The translations under genes were made by a program, and so were the position numbers. DNA of 56,344 bases, from the NCBI GenBank assembly GCA_964577835.1, contig CAZOBN010000007.1, positions 1 through 56,344 of the forward strand, given 5' to 3'. Below are positions 1-8,623 of this stretch, one piece after another (the stretch's first letter is position 1; the number at the start of each line of letters is the position of its first letter). Below the pieces are notes generated by a model. It was not told the DNA's origin, made no database searches, and worked only from the letters and a program-made list of their open reading frames with translations. This stretch comes from CAVVYA01 sp964577835. Lineage in GTDB: Bacteria; Pseudomonadota; Alphaproteobacteria; SMXQ01.

Positions 1-50
<50 letters not shown>

Positions 51-146
51 CGGCGGCGGGCGCCACGGGCGAAGGGCGGCGGATCACATCCGCCGCCATT
101 TTCTTATGCGGTGTCCGCACTACGGGGATGATCACCCCCACCCCGG

Positions 147-271
147 CCCTCCCCCATCGAGGGGGAGGGAGTAGCGCTTGAGCTTGGCCTTCCCATCGAA
201 TTCGCCTCCCCATCGGGAGAGACAAGGTCCCAGCGGTCTCACTTGCTTTTCCTCCCCCCTTGTGGGGGAGG
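147..271. repeat. Two inverted C/G-rich palindromes downstream of the Bug gene
   Basis: Two hairpins lie in the gene-free stretch before position 307. One has a perfect 9-bp stem (147-155 with 161-169, loop ATCGA). The other has an 8-bp stem (251-258 with 264-271). They share the CCTCCCCC/GGGGGAGG core and their flanks run in opposite orientation, as in the small dispersed palindromic repeats common between genes of Hyphomicrobiales. They could also end transcription of the minus-strand operon that finishes at 307, but there is no T tract. Nothing else recognisable lies in 50-306. Confidence 0.5.
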
Positions 272-306
272 TCAGGTGGGGGGCACATCACCGAAACAAG
301 ATTGGG

Positions 307-1371
307 CTACTCCACCCGGATGCCCTGGTTGCGCATCATCGTGTTGATGTACTCGATGGCTTCGGCCGACGTGGCGCCGACGGTTCTCACCAGGTTCTGC
401 ACGTCCTCGGCCGACATGGGCGTGAAGTCTTCGCTCATTTTCTTGCCCTCTAACACGAAGGCAGGGTCGGCCGAGATCTTGCGGAAGGCGGCGCGATAGG
501 CGTTCACGATATCCCCTGGCGTCCCCGGCGGCAGCGCAAGCCATTTGTCCATGGCGGACATGCTGAGCCAGTAGTCGAAGCCCTGCTGGCCCAGCTTGTC
601 TTTGATCTTGCCCTTCATCATATCGGAGAAGATCGGCGTGTCGGCAAGCTCGGGGCGCGGCACGATCTTGCCGTCCTCCAGGCTGCCCGACTGGGCGATC
701 ACCTTGAACTTGCCGGTCGCCAGCGCCTTTTCCACCTGGAAGTAGTTGGCGGTCGCGGTCATGTCGATTTCGCCACGCTCCAGCGCCAGGAACATATCGT
801 TGGTGCCGCGGTAAGCCGTGATCCAGCGCGCGTTCCAGCCGAGATACTCGATGCCCCACAGCGCCATCTGCACACCGGTGCGCGGCGCCGAGTTGGACCC
901 CATGACCAGCGGCTCCTTGCTCTTGTCGTAAAGCCGCGGCTCGGCCTCCTTGTTGACCAGCAGGAAGTTGCCGCCGCGCCCAACCCCACCCACATAGGCG
1001 TATTTGGTCGGATCATAGCCGGCGGTCGACTTGCGATAGAGCAACGGATCGACCTGGCTCGAGGCGCCCGTGGTGAAGGTCATGCCGTCCGGCTTCACCT
1101 GATTGGCGAAGTGATTCTGAGCGGCGATGCCGCCGGCGCCCGGCATGTTCTGGACCATGATCGACGGATTACCCGGCAGATACTTGTTGAGATAAGGCGC
1201 GACCAGCCGCCCCGTCGTGTCGGTGCCGCCGCCCGTCTCCGAGCCAATCAGCATCATGAGGCGCTTGTCCTTGAACGACACGTCCTGCGCCGATGCCCGC
1301 GGACCGAAAGCCGCCATCGTCAAAGCCAGACAAGTCGCGAAGGCCGCGGCGCGGCCGCCCCCAATTCCCAT
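307..1371 (-). CDS. Bug/TctC-family periplasmic solute-binding protein
   Basis: 354-residue protein of the Bug/TctC type, extracytoplasmic receptors for carboxylates and aromatic acids. An Ala-rich signal peptide occupies about residues 1-28 (cleavage near ASA-Q). The mature part starts with the family pattern of a KRLMMLIG strand, a GGGTD phosphate/carboxylate loop and a PGNPSIMVQNMPGAGG segment. The start has a GGGAGAG ribosome site. It is the last gene of a minus-strand operon, 84 bp after a UbiD decarboxylase, which suggests it binds the acid that UbiD decarboxylates or a related ligand. No TctA/TctB membrane genes are nearby, so whether it feeds a transporter or a sensor is unknown. Family assignment is confident; the ligand is not. 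Confidence 0.85.
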   Translation of the reverse strand: MGIGGGRAAAFATCLALTMAAFGPRASAQDVSFKDKRLMMLIGSETGGGTDTTGRLVAPYLNKYLPGNPSIMVQNMPGAGGIAAQNHFANQVKPDGMTFTTGASSQVDPLLYRKSTAGYDPTKYAYVGGVGRGGNFLLVNKEAEPRLYDKSKEPLVMGSNSAPRTGVQMALWGIEYLGWNARWITAYRGTNDMFLALERGEIDMTATANYFQVEKALATGKFKVIAQSGSLEDGKIVPRPELADTPIFSDMMKGKIKDKLGQQGFDYWLSMSAMDKWLALPPGTPGDIVNAYRAAFRKISADPAFVLEGKKMSEDFTPMSAEDVQNLVRTVGATSAEAIEYINTMMRNQGIRVE

Positions 1372-1455
1372 GTCACTCTCCCTATCGCGTTTACCGATGA
1401 TTTGGCCGAAGCTGACTTCGAATTGCAGCCCCGATCAAGACGAATCCTCTATCCC

Positions 1456-2913
1456 CTATGAAATCTCGGGGAAAGGCAACTCGTTGCGGTATTTCTCCGC
1501 GACCGCCCGCAGCGCATTCTTGTCCGCCCGGTTGACCATGGGGAACCGGTCTTTCCAGGCGAAGGGCCGCACGGCATAAAAAATCGCCCGGCTATTGGTG
1601 TGCTCCTTCGAGTCGCGCTTCTCCGGTGGCATGCGCGGGTCGAGCGGCGTGCCCCAACAGCCATCCACCGTCTGGATATCGGTCGCCGGATCGACGCGCG
1701 TTTCCATCGCCCACACGACTTCCTGGAGGCTCGATGGATCGATGTCCTCGTCGACGATGACGATGTAACGGCCGTTGCGCGCCGAAGCGGCGCAGGCGAG
1801 CACGCCGAGGCCCGCCTGCTTGGCATGGCCCGCATAGCGCTGCTTGATCGAGACCGCGATCAGATACGGGTTGTGGATATAGACGCCCTGGATGTCTGGC
1901 ACGCCCGCGGCTTCGAGCTGATCCCACAGGATGCCGGAATCGAAGCGAACGCTGTAGGTCGGCGCGCCCGGCCATTGCGGCGCCATGTTCACCAGAATCG
2001 GATCGTTGCGGTAATAGATCGCCTTCACATGGATGACTGGCTGCTTCTCGCCGGTGCCGAGCGTGCCACCCGAGTAATAGCCTGGCCATTCGCCGAACGG
2101 CCCCTCGTCGTGGGAATCCTGGGACGGCGGCGGCACCTCGCCCTCGATGACGACCTCGGCATGGGCCGGGATCGGCAGGCCGGTGATCGGTCCCTTGACG
2201 ATCGGCAGCGGCTTGCCGCGCAGGCCGCCGACCAGCTCGAGCTCCGAGCGGCCCCATTCGAGCTTCGTGGACGATGCCTGCAATAAGAGCGGATCGCCGC
2301 CGAACACGGCAACGATCGGGCAGGCCTGTCCCTTGTCCCAATAGCGCTGGCAGATGGCGCGGCCCTGCTGGCCAGGACTCATCCATAGGCCGAGCATGTT
2401 CTTGCTGTGCACCTGGATGCGGTAGGTCGCCATATTGATGAAGCCGCTTTCCGGATCGCGGTTGATCACCTGGTCGGCAGTGCCGATATAGCGGCCGCCG
2501 TCCTTGGCATGGGCCTTGAGCACGGGAAACTTCCACAGGTCGACATCGTCGCCGGTCATGCGGTTTTCCAGGATCGGGCCGTTGGCGACTTCGACCGGTG
2601 GCAGCGGCGTCGCCTTTTTGATCTTGTCGGTGATCTGGCGCACGAGCTGCAGCTTGGTCGTGTCCGGCGACAGGCCATAGACCAGCGCCGTGCGCTTCTT
2701 CGAGGCGAGCGGCAGGCTGAGCACGCGGAAGCCCTTGGGATAGCCCTTGATGTTGTCGAACAGCATCATGGGGGGCTCGGCGATGAACTCGGTCGCGGCC
2801 TCGGTCAGGGTGCCGATCTCGAGATTCCAGTCGGCGCCGTCGATATCCTTGCACTGATCGATGCCGCGCACGGCGTCGATATAGGTGCGCAGCCCGTCAT
2901 ATTCGTTTTCCAT
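1456..2913 (-). CDS. UbiD-family prenyl-FMN decarboxylase (class C here)
   Basis: 485 residues from the ATG at 2913, preceded by AAAGGT; an in-frame extension to 2973 lacks a good site and overlaps the upstream gene. UbiD enzymes reversibly (de)carboxylate aromatic or alpha,beta-unsaturated acids with prenylated FMN made by UbiX. Family residues readable here are Asn160 and Arg165 in NMATYR, Glu224 in GRSELE, and the catalytic Glu pair E270/E275 in EGPFGEWPGYY; VDEDID follows in the C-terminal domain. By hand alignment the metal-ligand His found in some relatives is Gln183. It lies 13 bp after the Bug remnant and 84 bp before an intact Bug gene. Substrate unknown. Confidence 0.9.
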   Translation of the reverse strand: MENEYDGLRTYIDAVRGIDQCKDIDGADWNLEIGTLTEAATEFIAEPPMMLFDNIKGYPKGFRVLSLPLASKKRTALVYGLSPDTTKLQLVRQITDKIKKATPLPPVEVANGPILENRMTGDDVDLWKFPVLKAHAKDGGRYIGTADQVINRDPESGFINMATYRIQVHSKNMLGLWMSPGQQGRAICQRYWDKGQACPIVAVFGGDPLLLQASSTKLEWGRSELELVGGLRGKPLPIVKGPITGLPIPAHAEVVIEGEVPPPSQDSHDEGPFGEWPGYYSGGTLGTGEKQPVIHVKAIYYRNDPILVNMAPQWPGAPTYSVRFDSGILWDQLEAAGVPDIQGVYIHNPYLIAVSIKQRYAGHAKQAGLGVLACAASARNGRYIVIVDEDIDPSSLQEVVWAMETRVDPATDIQTVDGCWGTPLDPRMPPEKRDSKEHTNSRAIFYAVRPFAWKDRFPMVNRADKNALRAVAEKYRNELPFPEIS

Positions 2914-2926
2914 CGTGAACTGACCT

Positions 2927-3175
2927 TTACGGAGACGCCGGCTTGAGAATCTTCTTGGCCTTGGCCGCGACATCGGCCGGAAATGCGCCGCCGCCCGGCG
3001 GGAAGCCGACGATCACCTTGACCTGCTTGCCGGCATAGAAGCCGTCATCGGCGGATTGCGCACCGGCCGGTTGCGCCAGGACAGGCGCGACCACCAGACA
3101 GGCGGCAAGACGGAGCGCGGCGCGGCCGATCTTGCGCGCGCCGGTTCGTTGCTCGGAATATTGACATCCGGACAT
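2927..3175 (-). pseudogene. Bug/TctC solute-binding protein remnant with internal deletion
   Basis: An 82-residue frame whose first part is a normal Bug start: Ala-rich signal peptide ending near PAGAQS, then FYAGKQVKVIVGFPPGGG. It jumps directly to a normal Bug C-terminus, FPADVAAKAKKILKPASP, which resembles the PAAVVAKAK end of the paralogue at 8624-9649. Intact copies are about 340 residues, so some 260 residues have been lost without breaking the frame. The ribosome site (GGGGAGGG) and stop are intact, so a short secreted peptide could still be made. It sits between two UbiD genes, where the other modules carry a full Bug gene. Confidence 0.85.
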
Positions 3176-3227
3176 GATCCCTCCCCGTTTCACGTTTCGT
3201 CCCGGCCGATCTTGAGTGTCGGCCGTT

Positions 3228-4841
3228 TTATTCGTCGGCTTTGCGGCGCTGCTGCTTTGCGCGGTCGCCAGTGCGGTGATGCTCGCCCTCGACCGCCCAC
3301 TGGGCTTCCTGGCGATCACGGTCGCTCCAGTTGCCGAGCTCGTAGCCGTGCCATGGCACGCGCGGGGTGAGTTTCGGCAGGCCGAGCTCTTCCCAGATCA
3401 CCTTGGCCTTCTCCATGTATTGCTTGGCCGGCAGCGACACCGGAGGATAATCCCATTTGCGCATGGCGTTGATCAGGGAGAGCGAACCGAACACGGCCTG
3501 CTTCGTGTTGTCGGCGGACTCGTTGCCCGGCGGCGCGCCCGACGGATCGAGGCCGACGCTGCGATTTCCCAGCGTGCGCAGATCGTGCTCCGGCTGCATG
3601 CGGTAGCTCAACGCCCAGACGACGGAATCCATGTCATTGATGTCGATGTCCTCGTCGACGCAGATGATCATCTTGCCGACGGTCGAGTTGCGCCCGGCGA
3701 CGGCGTACATCGCCTGCCACGCCACCGACGGGTTGCACGGCTTCATCTGGATGACGCACCAGGAATCCACGGCGATATCGTGGAAGCTGATGTCCTTGAC
3801 CTGGGGAATGCCGCAGTGGTTGCGCAGGTAGAACAGATAGCTGTTGTCCTGGCCGAGCTTCTTGAGCTTGCTGCTCTCGGACGGCGGCATCTGGCTGGTG
3901 ATGGCGGTGAAGATCGGATTCTTGCGATGCGTGATCGCCGTCACCTCGAACACCGCGTTATAGACGCGTTCGCCCATATAGCCGGTGTATTCGCCGAACG
4001 GGGCCTCCTCCTCGAGATAGTCGGTGGAGATGCGGCCCTCGATCACCAGCTCGGCATGGGCCGGCACCAGCAGGTCGACGGTCTGACATTTCACCAATTC
4101 GAGCGACTCGCCGATCAGGCTGCCGGCCACGGCGTATTCCTCGATGCCGTAGGGAATGCGCGTGCCCGAACAATAGGTCAGCGCGGGCGGCCCGCCGATG
4201 ACGAGCGCCGCTTCCAGCGGGATGCCGCGCTGGCGTGCCTGGTCCCAATGCTTCCAGCCCTGGTTGCGCGGGCTGATGAACATGCCCATGCGGTCGGCCG
4301 CCTTCACCTGGCCGCGGTAATTGCCGACATTGTGCCAGCCGGTTTCGAGATCCTTGGTCACCCAGTTGGAGGCCGTGGTGTAGGGCCCGACATCGAAGCC
4401 CGGCGTCGAGATCGGAATCGAGAATTCCTCGACACCGCCATGCTCGAGCAGGGAGGTCCCGATATGGATCTCCTCGTGCACGAAGCCGGTTTCGACCAGC
4501 TTCGGCGGCGTCGGCTTGGCTTGCGCCTTCTGCCAGCGGCCGCGGATTTCATCGGGCTTGCAGCCCATGCCGATGGCATAGACCTCCGACGACGCGGCAT
4601 AGATGCCGACGGCAACGCCGCCCGGCAGTTTCTTGCCTTTGGCATTGGTGACGTTCTCGAAATAGAAGCCCCGGCGCTGCTCCTCCGGAAGGCCGCGGAA
4701 CTGCCAGCGCACCAGCGGCATCAGCTCCGTATCCTTGTCGATCGGCCGGGTGACGCGGGTGAGCTTGCCCTGCTTCTCGAGATTGCTCAGATGGGTCCGC
4801 AAGTCCTGCAGATTCGTCTTGCTGCCCACATTCCCATCCAT
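3228..4841 (-). CDS. UbiD-family prenyl-FMN decarboxylase (class A, copy 1)
   Basis: 537 residues from the ATG at 4841, chosen because GGGGGAC lies four bases upstream; in-frame ATGs at 4853 and 4862 have weaker sites. The UbiD fold is clear: Asn171 and Arg176 in NVGNYR, a GIEEY metal/flavin segment (Glu234/235), and the catalytic E279/E284 pair in EAPFGEYTGY, then VDEDID. The metal His of the Fdc1 type is not at the expected place (Gln194 by hand alignment). The protein is collinear with the one at 13763-15376, with the same length and an identical basic tail HHRTGDRAKQQRRKADE, so the two are duplicates. It is in the operon from the Rieske gene to the first Bug gene. Substrate not inferable. 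Confidence 0.9.
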   Translation of the reverse strand: MDGNVGSKTNLQDLRTHLSNLEKQGKLTRVTRPIDKDTELMPLVRWQFRGLPEEQRRGFYFENVTNAKGKKLPGGVAVGIYAASSEVYAIGMGCKPDEIRGRWQKAQAKPTPPKLVETGFVHEEIHIGTSLLEHGGVEEFSIPISTPGFDVGPYTTASNWVTKDLETGWHNVGNYRGQVKAADRMGMFISPRNQGWKHWDQARQRGIPLEAALVIGGPPALTYCSGTRIPYGIEEYAVAGSLIGESLELVKCQTVDLLVPAHAELVIEGRISTDYLEEEAPFGEYTGYMGERVYNAVFEVTAITHRKNPIFTAITSQMPPSESSKLKKLGQDNSYLFYLRNHCGIPQVKDISFHDIAVDSWCVIQMKPCNPSVAWQAMYAVAGRNSTVGKMIICVDEDIDINDMDSVVWALSYRMQPEHDLRTLGNRSVGLDPSGAPPGNESADNTKQAVFGSLSLINAMRKWDYPPVSLPAKQYMEKAKVIWEELGLPKLTPRVPWHGYELGNWSDRDRQEAQWAVEGEHHRTGDRAKQQRRKADE

Positions 4842-4986
4842 GTCGTCCCCCATTACCGGCATCTTGATTTTGATAGCGCGCCGGACGTGATGATCGCCTC
4901 GCACCCAACAAGACGCAATAGCCCGGCGCCGCGGCGACGATATTATTGTTTTTCGCCGCCGGCCCGGGATATCGCGCTCGATCGAA

Positions 4987-6138
4987 CTAGCTATTCAGCC
5001 GCCAGAACCAATTCTTGGCATTGTCGGCGAGGATCTTCTTGCGGCCCTCCTCCGAGATCGGCGTCTCGAACACCCAGTTCAGCGGATCGAAGGTGGCGTG
5101 CGGCCAATCCGAGGAATAGAGCAGCATGTCCTCGCCGCGGCATATCTCCATGAGATGTTTGAAGTGGCTCATGTCCTTCGGCACGCACATGGGCTGGCTG
5201 GCGAAGCGGATGTTCGAATAGAAATACTCGCTCGGCATCTTGGCCAGGAACTTCTCGCCGGCCTCGAGCTTGCGCTCGGTCATCTTAATGTCGCCGGGGT
5301 GATTGAGGTAGAAGTCGTCGGCGCGGGCCTGGAATTCCGGCATCCACCAGAAGCCGCCTTCCTTGAGCACGATGCGCAGATCCGGCCATTTGTCGAACAG
5401 GCCCTGCATGATCATGCTGGCGATATAGGACATGCTGATGCCGCAGCTCGCGATGCCGAACAGCTCGGTCCAGGTGCGCGCGCCCTGATGCAGCGGCGTG
5501 AACTGCTGCCAGAACGTGCCGACATGCGACGTGACGATGAGCTTGTGCTCCGCGGCGGCCGCGAAGATCGGATCGTGCTTGGCCGAGCCGAGCGGCTCGT
5601 AGTTGGCGCCGAATTCGGTATAGACGCTGACGAAGCCCGGATTGGACCCGACACGGCGGATCTCCGCCGCGCCCGCCTCCGGGTTACGGTGATTGACCAT
5701 GATCTCGCAGCGGATGCGCGGGCTGACCGGCATGACTTCGTTGATCAGGTAATCGTTGTAGGCCGAGCAGGTCGCCGTCAACATAGTCTGGTGGAACATG
5801 CTCTGCGGGCGCTGGAAGCCCGGGCTAATGATGACCGTGTCGACGCCGATCTCGTCGATAACGCGCAGGATGTCCGCCGCGGTGCGCGCGCGGCCCTGGG
5901 TCTCCTGCCCCGTGCCTTCGAGATCGAGCGCGATGCTCGGACCGTAGTCGCCGCCGACCGGCGGATAGGACTTCGCCACACTCTTGAACGGTTCCTTCAT
6001 GTATTTGCGCAGGTCGTTCCATTCCGGCAGGAAGTGGAAGTCGGTGTCCACCACGTTCATCGCGCGGCCGCGCGCGTCGATCGGATCGGGCTTCACGCGC
6101 GTGGCGCGCTCGCGCTTCGGGCTGGTCATCACATTCAT
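4987..6138 (-). CDS. Amidohydrolase-superfamily (ACMSD/amidohydro_2-type) metal enzyme
   Basis: 383 residues, start supported by GGAGAAG. This TIM-barrel protein belongs to the amidohydrolase-2 group, which holds both hydrolases and non-oxidative decarboxylases of aromatic acids (ACMSD, gamma-resorcylate and 2,3-dihydroxybenzoate decarboxylases). Metal-site signatures are visible: DTDFH (residues 31-35) near the N-terminus, a SHVG strand in the middle, and YSSDWPHATFD near the C-terminus. An alternative start at Met27 would remove a charged leader. It follows the Rieske gene by 52 bp and precedes a UbiD gene, so it may be a second decarboxylase or a ring-cleavage-product hydrolase in the same pathway. 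The exact reaction cannot be told from the sequence. Confidence 0.8.
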   Translation of the reverse strand: MNVMTSPKRERATRVKPDPIDARGRAMNVVDTDFHFLPEWNDLRKYMKEPFKSVAKSYPPVGGDYGPSIALDLEGTGQETQGRARTAADILRVIDEIGVDTVIISPGFQRPQSMFHQTMLTATCSAYNDYLINEVMPVSPRIRCEIMVNHRNPEAGAAEIRRVGSNPGFVSVYTEFGANYEPLGSAKHDPIFAAAAEHKLIVTSHVGTFWQQFTPLHQGARTWTELFGIASCGISMSYIASMIMQGLFDKWPDLRIVLKEGGFWWMPEFQARADDFYLNHPGDIKMTERKLEAGEKFLAKMPSEYFYSNIRFASQPMCVPKDMSHFKHLMEICRGEDMLLYSSDWPHATFDPLNWVFETPISEEGRKKILADNAKNWFWRLNS

Positions 6139-6190
6139 TGTCGCTTCTCCAAAGTTCGGGGCGAGGGCTGTCCTTGTCTGGAAGCGCCCA

Positions 6191-6499
6191 TCAGACCCGC
6201 AGGATCACGTCGTCGCCTTCGACGACCACGTCGTATTTGCGCAAACCCTGGGTAGCCGTAACGGCGAGCTTGCCATCCTCGAGCCGCCAATTCCAGTGGT
6301 GCCAGGGGCAGCGCACCACTTTGTCCTCGCTCACCACCGTGCCCTCACATAGGGATGCGCCCTTGTGCGGACAGGTGTTGTGCACGGCGAACACCTCGCT
6401 GCCGATGCGGAAGACGGCGATCGTGCGTCGCCCGGCTTGCACGGCAATCCCTTTGCCGTCGGGAAGTTCGTTCAATTTGCCGACGATATATTCCTGCAT
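6191..6499 (-). CDS. Rieske [2Fe-2S] ferredoxin-like protein
   Basis: 102-residue soluble Rieske domain. The cluster ligands are plain: Cys43-Pro-His45 in CPHKG and Cys64-Pro-Trp-His67 in CPWHHW. The length matches stand-alone Rieske ferredoxins that pass electrons to ring-hydroxylating oxygenases; there is no catalytic domain, so it is not an oxygenase alpha subunit. The ATG at 6499 starts directly at the conserved YIVGKLNELPDG; a longer in-frame extension upstream is low in similarity and overlaps the regulatory region. It is the first gene of the minus-strand operon running to position 307 and is divergent from an IclR regulator. No oxygenase partner or reductase is in the window. Confidence 0.92.
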   Translation of the reverse strand: MQEYIVGKLNELPDGKGIAVQAGRRTIAVFRIGSEVFAVHNTCPHKGASLCEGTVVSEDKVVRCPWHHWNWRLEDGKLAVTATQGLRKYDVVVEGDDVILRV

Positions 6500-6534
6500 T
6501 ACTCGGTCCCACTCACCGACCCCTGAAGCTTCGG

Positions 6535-6572
6535 GATCACAGTTTTCGATATCGATTACGATTTTTGTGATC
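6535..6572. promoter_or_regulatory. Candidate IclR operator in the Rieske/IclR intergenic region
   Basis: Perfect inverted arms GATCACA (6535-6541) and TGTGATC (6566-6572) flank a core that includes the palindrome TCGATATCGA (6546-6555). The site lies between divergent genes, 36 bp upstream of the Rieske start, where an IclR autoregulator and pathway regulator would bind. This is inferred from symmetry and position only. Confidence 0.4.
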
Positions 6573-6708
6573 GTCGCAGAAATGCGGTCCGATGTCCACC
6601 GTTTTGAGCCGGCTGGAAGCGTGGCGCAGCAATGGGATGGACGGGCCAGCAAGGCTTTGGCACACTGCGCCCGCTCGTCTCCATCCCCCTCCTCCGTCGC
6701 GGTATTCC

Positions 6709-7551
6709 ATGCGCGAACCGACCAAGCCACGCACAAAACCCACGCGCAAGCGGAAGGCCACCGACGGCATGCCCCGTCACGGCATCCGCTCCATCGCGGT
6801 CGGCGTGTCGCTGCTCAACAAGCTGGCGGCGATCGGCCGGCCCGCGACGCTGAGCGAGATCGCCGCCGCCGCCGGCATGTCGCCGACACGCACCCACCGC
6901 TATTTGCTCGGGCTCGCCGGCACCCGGCTGGTCGAGCAGAACCCGGTGTCCGGGCGCTACGACCTGGGCTCGCAGATCCTCGAGCTCGGCGTCGCGGCGC
7001 TCGGCCGAGTCGACGCGGTGCGCATGACGACGGACGTGCTGACGGAGCTGAGCGAACGCACGCGCCTGGCCTCCCTGATCTGCGTCTGGGGCACCAATGG
7101 CCCGACGGTAATCCGCTGGGAGCAGGCCGACCTCGCTTCCGCCGTGCGCATCCGCGAGGGACGCAATCTGCCCTTGCTGCGCAGCGCCTCGGGCCGCGTC
7201 TTCCTGGCCTACCAGAAGCCATCCACGGTCGAGCCTTTCGTCAAGCGCGAACTCGCCGAACGGGCCGATAAAGAAGGCAAGGAGATGGGACCCAAGCAGG
7301 TCGAGGCCCTGCGCGACGAAGTTCGGCGCCATGGATTGGGGCGCAATATCGGTGAGGAAGGCAACAATCTCGCGGCGCTGTCGGCCCCGGTATTCGACGC
7401 CAGCGGCCGCATCGCCCTCTGCGTCACCCTGATCAGCTCGCTCGGCAGCTTCGAGCCGGACTACGACGGCGCCGCGGCGCAAGAGCTGAAAGCCATCGCC
7501 GCCGATCTGTCGCGCCGGCTCGGCGCACCGGTCGGGCAGCCCGCCGCATAA
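6709..7551 (+). CDS. IclR-family transcriptional regulator
   Basis: 280 residues from the ATG at 6709. A Lys/Arg-rich leader is followed by the IclR winged helix-turn-helix (about residues 25-85: GIRSIAVGVSLLNKLA, then LSEIAAAAGMSPTRTHRYL) and the C-terminal effector domain (about 100-275). The first conserved residues begin at Gly25, so any start from 6592 to 6769 is compatible; 6709 is a compromise. IclR relatives such as PcaR and PobR control aromatic-acid catabolism. The divergent position against the Rieske-amidohydrolase-UbiD operon, and the downstream minus-strand cupin-Bug-UbiD operon, fit local control. The inducer is unknown. Confidence 0.88.
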   Translation: MREPTKPRTKPTRKRKATDGMPRHGIRSIAVGVSLLNKLAAIGRPATLSEIAAAAGMSPTRTHRYLLGLAGTRLVEQNPVSGRYDLGSQILELGVAALGRVDAVRMTTDVLTELSERTRLASLICVWGTNGPTVIRWEQADLASAVRIREGRNLPLLRSASGRVFLAYQKPSTVEPFVKRELAERADKEGKEMGPKQVEALRDEVRRHGLGRNIGEEGNNLAALSAPVFDASGRIALCVTLISSLGSFEPDYDGAAAQELKAIAADLSRRLGAPVGQPAA

Positions 7552-7589
7552 TTCCGGGTGGCACGCGTTGCGCCTGCCCCTCGCCTTCC

Positions 7590-8570
7590 CTAGCGGCTGT
7601 CCGCTGCCTCCTCGCGATAAAGGCCGAGCGCCTTGAGCACCGGCGTATCGTGCACCGAGAACAGCACCGCCTCGCCGGTTTTCGACAGATTGACATGGCG
7701 GTGGCGGGCCCAGTTGGGCACCACGAAGCAGTCGTTCTTGCCCCAGCGCACGTCCTGCCCGTCGACATGGGTGACGCCCTCGCCGCGCACGACGAAATAA
7801 ACCGCGCTCGAGGTGCGCCGGACGGTACGCGTCTCCGAGCCGGCGGGCAGCCATTGCGCGCGGCAGAGTAGTGTCGGCAGGGTCGAACCGCCGGTCGCCG
7901 GATTGATGTAATCGTAAATCGCGCCTTCCGGCAGATTGCCTTTCTGGGCCGCCTGCTGCTTGAGCGTCTGCTCCACCTCGCGCCACGGGAAGCGCAACAC
8001 CGGCGCATCGGGTCCGCGCGATGCCGTCGTCTGCTCCTTCTCGCCGAAGGCCTCGTAGAAGGTCTGGTTGAGGCCGAGGACCAGCGGCACGTCGAGCACG
8101 TCGAGCCAATAAGCCGGCTTTTCCGATTGGTTGTGGTGATCGTGCCACGACCAGTTGGGCGTCAGCACGAGGTCGAAGTCCTCCATCACGCAACGTTCGC
8201 CGTCAACCACCGTCGATAGGGCCGGGTGGCCCTGGATGATGAAGCGCAAGGCCGCGATACTGTGGCGGTGGGCCCAGGCAGTCTCGCCCGGCTGGATCAT
8301 CTGCACGCCCATATTGAGCGTCTGGGTGGTGCCGCGCGGCAAGGCCGGATTCTGGAAGATCAGGCTGCGCCGCGCGGTCATGCTTTCCGGCATGACGCGA
8401 CCCGCCTCCTCGAGCAGCGCGGTTACCTCGGCCCATTTCCAGATCGCAGGCACGCCGGCCGGCTTGGGCCCGCCGACCGCCTTCTGCAGAAACTCCTCCG
8501 ACTTCCATTGGCCGCGAATGTGCGACTTAGCGAGCTTTGCGTCGAAGGCTTCCAGTTCGGGAAACGACAT
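7590..8570 (-). CDS. Gentisate 1,2-dioxygenase-like bicupin protein
   Basis: 326 residues, ATG at 8570 with GGAG nine bases upstream. Two cupin domains are visible. The N-terminal one carries the iron ligands expected of gentisate/1-hydroxy-2-naphthoate dioxygenases, His101 and His103 in AHRHS and His143 in NWSWHDHH. The second cupin (about 215-310) has YFVVRGEG and WARHRHVN. This family opens rings such as gentisate or salicylate using Fe(II) and oxygen. It is the last gene of the operon NMT1-like, UbiD, Bug, cupin, so a product of UbiD decarboxylation, or the acid itself, could be its substrate. Gentisate itself is only one option. Confidence 0.85.
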   Translation of the reverse strand: MSFPELEAFDAKLAKSHIRGQWKSEEFLQKAVGGPKPAGVPAIWKWAEVTALLEEAGRVMPESMTARRSLIFQNPALPRGTTQTLNMGVQMIQPGETAWAHRHSIAALRFIIQGHPALSTVVDGERCVMEDFDLVLTPNWSWHDHHNQSEKPAYWLDVLDVPLVLGLNQTFYEAFGEKEQTTASRGPDAPVLRFPWREVEQTLKQQAAQKGNLPEGAIYDYINPATGGSTLPTLLCRAQWLPAGSETRTVRRTSSAVYFVVRGEGVTHVDGQDVRWGKNDCFVVPNWARHRHVNLSKTGEAVLFSVHDTPVLKALGLYREEAADSR

Positions 8571-8623
8571 AGTGTGAACTCCAACATGCGGCGCAATGGC
8601 CGCCTGGCTTCGCTGAATTCGGT

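Noticed and set aside
3216..5153. 645-residue plus-strand open frame opposite UbiD
   Set aside because: Antisense shadow crossing the boundary between two real genes.
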